Assembly (NCBI RefSeq): GCF_964275005.1
Contig: NC_092685.1
Span: 35,595,018 to 35,659,017 of the forward strand
Reading direction: 5' to 3'
From: Diadema setosum
Lineage: Eukaryota; Echinodermata; Echinoidea; Diadematoida; Diadematidae
Length of the DNA stretch: 64,000 bases
Positions 57,540-64,000 of this stretch are shown in pieces. Under the pieces are notes generated by a model, which was not told the DNA's origin, made no database searches, and was given only the letters and a program-made list of their open reading frames with translations. Each line of letters opens with the position of its first letter. Positions within the stretch are counted from its first letter, which is position 1. Both the position numbers and the translations under genes were made by a program.

Positions 57540-60290
57540 TTTGCGCAAACAAGATCGGACATATATTTCCTGTCGCGTTGCAGAAAACTGGACCTCTTAC
57601 CCAAAGGATTTACTGTTAAAAACCCTCTCGGATCGACTTCTAACTCACGACAATCTCGCCAAATATGCCGCCGGGCTTCTGAACTGTTGAGAAACGACGC
57701 TCTTCGAAGCGCCTACGCCAAGCAAAAGAAGCTTACTACAGATATCGATGCGGCCATACATGCACTGCGGGAAACACTAAGACAACGGAACTACACCCAG
57801 GAAAGCGTGGAATCGACATTCAAGTATCTGGACAAAAGATACAAGCAGACATTGAGTGATAGAATGAAAGTGAAAAATCAAAAGCTCGATCATTTGATTT
57901 CCACTTCACCCATCCTCAACACCAGAAGGCAAAAGCCCGCAGACTCAACGGAGGAGAGTACGCCAGAAGCTCATAACGTGGTGGTGAATCTATCCCATTA
58001 TTCACTCACTGATGCTGAAGAGAAAATTCTAAACCGCGGTTTGTCCTTCTGCCCCACAACGAAACTTGATAAACTCCAACTCTGTCAACATGTCCGGAAC
58101 TTGGAACGTCGGGTGAGACTCCGTGAGTACTTCAATGGGGATAGTTCACATGATGCACATAAAGCGGAGAACGCAGTGCCTGCTAATCCTAAATCCCAAC
58201 GCAAAGGAGGCAGAGAGTGGACACCGCCTGGCAATCGAAACCAGTATATCGACACCTTCATCAACAGTGTTAATCAGCACCTTGACACATTCCTTCGCTC
58301 TATTGACGAAAAATGTACAGCCGACAACTTGAGCGCAAGTGAGCGACGAGCCATCAAATCCCTCCAAAACAACGACGACATAGTTATCAAACCAGCAGAT
58401 AAAGGGGGAGCAGTTACTGTTCAAGATAAAGACAACTACATCGCGGAAGCACAACGGCAACTCTCTGATGGAAGATTCTACACACCCCTGTCGTCGGATC
58501 CCTCTCAGCAATTCACTAAAGAGGCAGAGGAAGTCCTGTCATCACTATCGGCGATCCCGAAAACTGAAAGCAGGAACCTTCTCCCCACCGATCCCAGAAC
58601 CAGTCGTCTCTACCTTCTACCGAAGATCCACAAACTACAAGCGAAAGTAGCCTCACACCTCGAACAACCAGAAGGCGAGATCTCCAGTGACCAGGTAATC
58701 GACGTAGCTAAATCACATAACATCATCCCACCAGGCCGACCCATAATATCAAACTGTGGTTCTCTAACAGAAATGATGTCAGCTTACGTAGATAGAACTC
58801 TACAAAAATACTTGCCCTCGATTCCCAGCTTCATCAAAGACACCACTGACTTTCTCAACAAGATAGAGTCCATAAAGGATAAACTCCCCGAGTCATTTAC
58901 TCTAGTCACGATGGATGTCACTTCTCTGTACACTAACATAGGTCATAAAGACGGAATCAAGGCCATGTCAGATTTTCTTACTAAGCAAGACGTAGAAGCA
59001 TCTCTTGTAACTGATCTTGCTAGGTTAACAGAGTTCATTCTCAAGCACAATTTCTTCACGTTTGACGACAAATTCTATCTCCAAACCAATGGCACTGCAA
59101 TGGGCACGAAAATGGCCCCTTCGTATGCAAACATATTCATGTGTGAGCTAGAACAAAGTTTCCTATCCAAATGTGAGAAGAAGCCTCTACTCTATCTGAG
59201 ATACATCGACGATATTTTCATAATTTGGACAGACTCAGACGAGTCGCTCATGAAGTTTGTCGAAGACTTCGGAAAAGCCAACCGAAGCATCCAATTCACT
59301 ATGTCAAAGTCAAAGTCAGAGATTGCCTTCCTTGATGTTAAACTCAAAATATCTGACGGAAACAAGATTTCGACAAGTGTGTATCACAAGCCCACTGACA
59401 AACACACCTATCTTCGCCATGAAAGCTTCCATCCAAAACACTGCAAAGAAGCGGTCGTGTACAGTCAGTTTCTGAGATACCGGAGAATCATCTCAGATGA
59501 CGAGGAATTTGACAAACAAGCGATCACACTAGGAGGCTTCTTCTTACAAAGAGGATATCCTATCCACATGATAAACCGCAGTCTAGAAAGAGCTAAATCA
59601 AAAAAGCGTGAAGAGTTACTCAAGAGTAAAAGCGAAACTGCTAAACCATCTGACAGGCTACCTCTTGTAACCACGTATCATCCCTCCACAAAAGCGTTGA
59701 TTAACGAAATCAACAAGGAGTGGAAATACCTATCTCTTGACAAATCTCTCCCTGCCACGTTCTCGAACCACCCCATCAACGCTCAAAAACAACCGAAAAA
59801 CCTACGAGAATTATTGGTAAAGAGCTCAATCTCAAAGAAACAAAAACAGAAAGCTAACCGCCCATGTGGCAAAAGCCGTTGCCAAATCTGTGCCCATATG
59901 CTCACCTCTGAAAAAGTAGATCTAACTCCTGGCTTCTCTGTCTCTACCCCTCACGCCACATGTGACACCCCAAATGTGGTTTACTGCATCTCATGCTCAA
60001 AATGCCCTAACGCGAAGTATATCGGGGAAACAGGTACTAAGTTCAGACTTCGTTTCAACAATCACAGAAGTTCAATTCAGCACAAGTCATCACTACCAGT
60101 TGCCGAACATTTCAACTCGGGCAACCACTCAATTCGGGATCTGCAATTCTGTATCATCGGCACTAATTTCAAAGACAGAGAAGCCAGAAAATTAGCTGAA
60201 ATGAAATTCATCATCCAAACCAGGTCTTTTGAAACGGGACTCAACAAGGACCTTGGATGGTTAAGCAGTTTCTCTTTCTACAAGATGTGA
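57540..60290 (+). CDS. Penelope-like reverse transcriptase / GIY-YIG endonuclease, right arm (5'-truncated)
   Basis: Open for 916 residues from the centre of the palindrome to a TGA. It includes an N-terminal region SDIYFLSRCRKLDLLPKGF, a basic linker, reverse transcriptase with YIDD, the cysteine cluster and GIY-YIG endonuclease as in the left arm. No native start codon is visible: in-frame methionines further upstream lie in the antisense of the left arm and are not part of the element. The frame is uninterrupted, so this copy is recent. Any translation would have to start inside or across the junction. Confidence 0.9.
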   Translation, partial: FAQTRSDIYFLSRCRKLDLLPKGFTVKNPLGSTSNSRQSRQICRRASELLRNDALRSAYAKQKKLTTDIDAAIHALRETLRQRNYTQESVESTFKYLDKRYKQTLSDRMKVKNQKLDHLISTSPILNTRRQKPADSTEESTPEAHNVVVNLSHYSLTDAEEKILNRGLSFCPTTKLDKLQLCQHVRNLERRVRLREYFNGDSSHDAHKAENAVPANPKSQRKGGREWTPPGNRNQYIDTFINSVNQHLDTFLRSIDEKCTADNLSASERRAIKSLQNNDDIVIKPADKGGAVTVQDKDNYIAEAQRQLSDGRFYTPLSSDPSQQFTKEAEEVLSSLSAIPKTESRNLLPTDPRTSRLYLLPKIHKLQAKVASHLEQPEGEISSDQVIDVAKSHNIIPPGRPIISNCGSLTEMMSAYVDRTLQKYLPSIPSFIKDTTDFLNKIESIKDKLPESFTLVTMDVTSLYTNIGHKDGIKAMSDFLTKQDVEASLVTDLARLTEFILKHNFFTFDDKFYLQTNGTAMGTKMAPSYANIFMCELEQSFLSKCEKKPLLYLRYIDDIFIIWTDSDESLMKFVEDFGKANRSIQFTMSKSKSEIAFLDVKLKISDGNKISTSVYHKPTDKHTYLRHESFHPKHCKEAVVYSQFLRYRRIISDDEEFDKQAITLGGFFLQRGYPIHMINRSLERAKSKKREELLKSKSETAKPSDRLPLVTTYHPSTKALINEINKEWKYLSLDKSLPATFSNHPINAQKQPKNLRELLVKSSISKKQKQKANRPCGKSRCQICAHMLTSEKVDLTPGFSVSTPHATCDTPNVVYCISCSKCPNAKYIGETGTKFRLRFNNHRSSIQHKSSLPVAEHFNSGNHSIRDLQFCIIGTNFKDREARKLAEMKFIIQTRSFETGLNKDLGWLSSFSFYKM

Positions 60291-61211
60291 AGAAACGAAT
60301 CTCTAAGAATCTGAGACTAGACCTATATTATATGCATATTTTTCATTATTTACAAAAGGTAATGTTAAGATTTTATTACTTTCGCATTGACCACTTACCT
60401 TTTATGTTAAATATGATGTCTTGATTATCCGCAAATTTATCATATTCTCACCATTACAGTAAAGAGATGCTTCGATATTTGGTTATGATTATTATGAGCT
60501 TATTTTTTCATGTTTTTCTCCATTTGTAATTGATGCTTGATTGATGCTTGATAGGCGTCTTTACATGCTTTTTTGGAGTCACAAAAGTCAAATATTACAT
60601 GGATGTATACATAAAGTAATGTATTTATATATAGTATATATAGCATACATTGGCATGCATATAATATACACATACGCTCGGAACTGTTGAGTTTGAGTTT
60701 AGTCTTCATTGAGATTTTTATTGAGTTAATGTTGAGATTTTATTATATTTGTATTGAACACTATTTTTTTGATATGATGTCTTGATCATCCGTATAATAT
60801 ATATATATATATACAATTTTTATTTTTACAGTAAACAGACGCTCTAATAACTAGTTGTATTATTAGCTCATTCCTTTTAATTTCTTCTCCATTTGTAATC
60901 AGTGCTTTATATGCGTCTTTTCTTCGAAGTTTATCTACGAAAAAAATAGAATCGCTAAAGTCTATTAGTACAAGGACGTATATAAAGCAATGTATTTTTA
61001 TAAAGAGTATATATAGCATATTATGATTCAAACAAGCACTTGAAACTTTTGTTGAGTCTGAGTTCAGTATTCATTGAGATTTCACTTTCTACCATACCCC
61101 TATACGTATCAGCGCTCTCCTTGACAACGCAGCTCCAGGGCAACGCACTACGCGCATGACGCGCATAGCATTGTTGTTATGATTCATGTTTATCATTGTC
61201 CATCATTGTCT
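60291..61211 (+). other. 3' trailer of the right Penelope arm
   Basis: AT-rich, non-coding, and the mirror of about 53785-54709. It contains a directly repeated sub-block (near 60480-60720 and 60830-61070) with CTCCATTTGTAAT and TTGAGTTTGAGTT/TTGAGTCTGAGTT, so the trailer is internally duplicated. Each half ends in GAGATTTTxTT-like sequence. Confidence 0.7.
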
Positions 61212-61268
61212 TTGCACTGACGAAGGTCTGAGGCAGACCGAAAATTTTGTAATAAAATTTTTTTGTAA
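61212..61268 (+). ncRNA. Hammerhead-ribozyme-like core, right Penelope arm
   Basis: CTGACGA (61217-61223) fits CUGANGA. A 6-bp stem GGTCTG/CAGACC around AGG follows, then GAAA (61240-61243). AATTTT-GTAAT-AAAATT can form the third stem. TTGCA before the core can pair with TGTAA after it as the first stem, but extra T residues lie at the cleavage-side junction. Hammerheads are known in the terminal regions of Penelope-like elements. Confidence 0.6.
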
Positions 61269-61303
61269 TCGTTGGATCCATGGCGTACTTGAGACTCTTT
61301 CTT

Positions 61304-61305
<2 letters not shown>

Positions 61306-61358
<53 letters not shown>
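61306..61358. repeat. (TA)n microsatellite at the outer end of the palindrome
   Basis: Uninterrupted TA run directly after the Penelope end AGACTCTTTCTTCT. The same junction type is seen on the left side. Confidence 0.9.
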
Positions 61359-61362
<4 letters not shown>

Positions 61363-62585
61363 ACTTTTATTTATTTAAGCTGCGTTGCAGGAAAACAAAA
61401 TATTCGATTCTTTCATTGGTACGTGATTTAAAAAGAAATGGGGGGGGGAGGGTCAATTCTGTTCAAACCAAATAGGTTCTATATGTCATAGAACCTCTTT
61501 GGTTCAAACCCCCTATCTGCGTTGAGAGGTCCGTGATATACTAGTAAATGCTTACAGTACGTGCACATGATAAACAGCACATCATCGCTGTGTTCCCCTT
61601 CAAATTGGCAATAGGCGTACGCCACATTCAGAAATGCCGTCTAATATCCAACTGACTCAGCCGGGCCGTTCATCACTTGCGCCCACCACTTGCACCCAGC
61701 CGCCACCCGGCCACTGCCCCCGGCCGGCCCGCCTCCGTATTGTACACCGCACCGGCCTGCCTTCGCCCAACACTTACGTGTGCCGAGGTGAATGATTGAA
61801 CTTGGTCTGCTCTCTTTTCATGCTCTGCTGAGCCTTGTTGAGGCAAAGTGCGTGTACAGAGGTGGTACCAGTCGACCAACGTCCATGAAACGACTGCGAA
61901 CATGAACTGGCATAAACTACCAAAGCCCCGTTAACCAGCTGGTCTGTAAATGGACTAATGCCAATGGTGTGTATCCTTGACCTTGCCTTGCACATTTGCC
62001 ATCCATCGCATCACAGTTCATGCCAGATGTACGATGTCATGTCCAATACTATAGTCTGTGTACATGAGCTTTGCTGCCTCTTCTGACTTCTCCAGCGCCA
62101 GTCCACTGGAAATGAATGGAAGGTTATCATTATGGTTATGAAGGCTGCCTATTGTGAAGGCATTTATTGTGAATGTCATCACGGTTTATTCTTACATTCA
62201 TTACCTATCTATTTATGTTAGAAGATCGAGTCAGTTTGTGTACTTTGATTACTAGATTCTGACAGTGAGTGACAGTGTTGTTGTATTCTTGTAATGTAAG
62301 GTACACCTGCAAGAAAATCATCATGCTATATAGGTCTAATTAGTTAAAAGTAAAACTCTGGACTGGTAACTTTAGTCTAAGTAAACTTATATCAACACTA
62401 AGCGGTTCTGCATTTAACGTTAGACATTTGCTGTTGACAGGTTGGTGACAGTCTACAGGCTTAAAACAGCATGGTCAGATGGCCTGGCAATATTATGGCT
62501 CTTCTACTGCCCTAGTCGAACTACTGACACGGTTCTCGTCTGCAAATTTCTACTAGTAGTAGCAGGTCACTTCAACAGCTTCAAC
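61359..62585. promoter_or_regulatory. Candidate promoter and leader of the PEX6-like gene
   Basis: Non-coding stretch holding a G-run at 61441, an imperfect hairpin at about 61462-61507 (GGTTCTAT mirrored), and a CpG-rich island at about 61630-61790 (CCGGCCGGCCCGCC), the most GC-rich unique sequence near the gene. The gene's frame is closed by TAG at 62421. CTGTTGACAG at 62431-62440 could be a 5' UTR acceptor. Promoter assignment is inference. Confidence 0.35.
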
Positions 62586-64000
62586 ATGGCAGCATTCATG
62601 AACTTCCCAATAACAAGAACTCATGCAAAATTTTCCCGTTTCAACTTTCCAGTCGACCACAATCCTCTTCACCTAGGGATATCAAGGAGTGCATCTAGCC
62701 AATTTCTTGGTGATAAACTGGATAATTATGCAATTGTGTCACTCATCACAGAAAATGAAAGTTCAACCTCAGAGGATAGGGAATTGTTTGTCTGTTTGCA
62801 GATATTAGATGATTCCCTGGTAAGGAAGTCAGTTTCATTATCACAAGTTCCAGAATGCCCAGACACTGTTGCGCTATTCACAACTGAAAATTTTCACAAG
62901 CACTACAAGATATTGGACCATGAGGATGTGTACATCAGACCAGTGAAAGCATTTCCTCTGGCCAAAGTTGTGTTTGGAGCAAGAACCACTCGCTGCTACG
63001 ACTGGTCAAAGAAGAGGCTTTTCAGCACTGGGCTTCTCGTTTCAGCATGCCAGCAGAAGGTGCTGGTAAGGGCCCATGACAGGTTCCTGGCTCCAGTTAT
63101 TCCGGTCTTCAGTGAGGATGAAGCCTACAGCCTGGCTAACTATGCTGATTTGATCGCCCTTGAATGTGAGCCTGTGATGCAGGGTATCATATCAGTAAAC
63201 ACAGCAATTGTTATCACAGACATCTCCAACACCATGAGCCCAGACAGAGGACCTAGCTCCCAAGAAAGTGATGATGATAGAAAGGATGAGGCAAATGGCA
63301 ACCTGGATTTGTTTCATGTTCAACTTCCTGAGCCACGAATAATGTCTGATTTTGCCATTGGGCTGCTGGAAAAAGCTGTGGGCTGTGAAACCTGTACCCT
63401 GAGTAGTACTCCACCTGCTTCTCAAGCTAATATAATGACGCAGAGTAGAAATCCTCGGCATTTGACTCTGAAGCCACTACTAATGCCAACATTGTCTGCT
63501 CACACCCAAGCATTTGGGAAAGCAAATCATATGTTTGTTGAGGAGCAATGTGAAATTGCATACAGAGTTGGTGTGACAAAAGCAACAATGGACAGACTTC
63601 ATGCCTACAATGGCAGCTGGGTGGTTGTAACAATGACTGGTGTGCCTCAAGAAGAGACAGGAGAAAGAATTCAAGAAGATACAGCTGACATCGATGCATC
63701 CAATGAAGATGTCTCTGCAAGTAAGCCTCCGGCAATACCACCCATACCAAAAATTCATGATCTCATTCAAACTTCAACTCCAAAAAGCTTTCCGCAGGGG
63801 TCATCTAAACCACCCCTGCCATTTTCTCCCCATGAATCTGTGTCTAGCGGCACACCCATTCAAAAGAGGAATGCATCTGATATGGGACATCAGGATATGG
63901 TATGTAAACAGGAAGAAACAATCGCAGAGCAGACTATTTCTCCACAGCTAATGCAGCAGCGGAGCCATCTTGCCCAGGTCTATGTGGTTAATCAACGCTT
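62586..64000 (+). CDS. PEX6: PEX6-like peroxisomal AAA ATPase, N-terminal part (runs off the window)
   Basis: Open for 471 residues from the first in-frame ATG, which has A at -3 and G at +4. PEX6 pairs with PEX1 in the membrane-bound motor that pulls the import receptor PEX5 out of the peroxisomal membrane; the ATPase domains would lie beyond the window. The match is to the poorly conserved N-terminal domains as I recall human PEX6. RLHAYNGSWVVV (337-348) parallels GLGLFQGEWVWV, and SHLAQVYVV (460-468) parallels PHLARVQVL. Compared with the human protein, about 110 extra acidic and Ser/Pro-rich residues (351-459) are inserted between these. Donor-like GGTAAGG near 63065 and AAGTAAG near 63720 exist, but the frame and homology continue, so one large first exon is preferred. 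Confidence 0.68.
   Translation, partial: MAAFMNFPITRTHAKFSRFNFPVDHNPLHLGISRSASSQFLGDKLDNYAIVSLITENESSTSEDRELFVCLQILDDSLVRKSVSLSQVPECPDTVALFTTENFHKHYKILDHEDVYIRPVKAFPLAKVVFGARTTRCYDWSKKRLFSTGLLVSACQQKVLVRAHDRFLAPVIPVFSEDEAYSLANYADLIALECEPVMQGIISVNTAIVITDISNTMSPDRGPSSQESDDDRKDEANGNLDLFHVQLPEPRIMSDFAIGLLEKAVGCETCTLSSTPPASQANIMTQSRNPRHLTLKPLLMPTLSAHTQAFGKANHMFVEEQCEIAYRVGVTKATMDRLHAYNGSWVVVTMTGVPQEETGERIQEDTADIDASNEDVSASKPPAIPPIPKIHDLIQTSTPKSFPQGSSKPPLPFSPHESVSSGTPIQKRNASDMGHQDMVCKQEETIAEQTISPQLMQQRSHLAQVYVVNQR

Larger units (their letters stand above)
53691..61305. mobile_element. Head-to-head palindromic pair of Penelope-like retroelements
   Basis: The left arm (53691-57531) and right arm (57541-61305) are reverse complements over about 3.8 kb with the spacer GTTTATCAT. 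Each arm carries a Penelope-type open frame whose N-terminal end points to the centre, then about 1 kb of AT-rich trailer, a hammerhead-like core, and a (TA)n tract outside. Protein sequence is the same in both arms over the 827 residues compared by eye. The arms differ in scattered bases and in a 72-bp tandem duplication next to the centre of the left arm only. Both elements are truncated at the 5' end. Confidence 0.88.

Noticed and set aside
53691-61305. Palindrome as a pure assembly artefact
   Set aside because: The arms differ by a 72-bp duplication, different (TA)n contexts and single bases, which a mirrored read would not show; raw reads are still needed to settle it.
61673-61995. GC-rich minus-strand frames before the PEX6-like gene
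   Set aside because: Composition fits a CpG-rich promoter or leader; no domain and two overlapping frames are open.

Overview
The window looks like nuclear DNA of a marine invertebrate deuterostome, most likely an echinoderm. This is inference from three things: AT-rich sequence with spliced animal genes, very many short inverted-repeat transposons and foldback elements, and animal gene families. I cannot name the species. Real genes occupy little of the sequence; transposable elements and simple repeats make up most of the rest.

Host genes. (1) 11827-11997 (+) is one orphan exon of a Stum/Spec3-family membrane protein. (2) 33318-44709 (-) is a complete nine-exon gene. I joined it by splice signals and phase into a 557-residue frame: an N-terminal membrane anchor, ten 23-residue leucine-rich repeats, and a C-terminal module like that of LRRC58. 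(3) 62586-64000 (+) is the 5' part of a gene whose product resembles the N-terminal half of the peroxisomal AAA ATPase PEX6; it runs off the window. A possible small one-helix membrane protein lies at 19645-19863 (-).

Mobile elements. At 53.1-61.4 kb, two nearly identical Penelope-like retroelements (reverse transcriptase plus GIY-YIG endonuclease) are joined head to head in a 7.6-kb palindrome with a 9-nt spacer. Hammerhead-ribozyme-like cores lie near both outer ends, and (TA)n tracts and mini-palindromes flank it. At 45055-49084 there is a young, non-autonomous, gag-only LTR element. Four copies of a Helentron-like non-autonomous family (14.7-17.5 kb as an inverted pair, 38.7 kb, 41.4 kb) share a terminal hairpin followed by CTAG, subterminal inverted repeats, a GGAC-type microsatellite and runs of AGGTCA half-sites. 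Two foldback elements have exact 9-bp and 8-bp target duplications (18.1-19.4 kb and 50.5-50.8 kb). At least four MITEs are flanked by TTAA. One MITE family has two inverted copies on either side of exon 5 of the leucine-rich-repeat gene.

Layout: 1-11.7 kb, mostly unrecognised with a few inverted repeats; 11.8-12.0 kb, Stum/Spec3 exon; 13.1-19.4 kb, dense repeats (MITE, satellite-like array, Helentron-like pair, foldback); 19.6-27 kb, sparse, with MITEs; 27-33.3 kb, AT-rich and repeat-poor, possibly the long 3' UTR of the leucine-rich-repeat gene; 33.3-44.7 kb, that gene; 45.1-49.1 kb, LTR element; 49.1-53 kb, MITEs and small palindromes; 53.1-61.4 kb, Penelope palindrome; 61.6-64 kb, CpG-rich leader and PEX6-like gene. 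I see no operon, CRISPR array or confident tRNA/rRNA gene.
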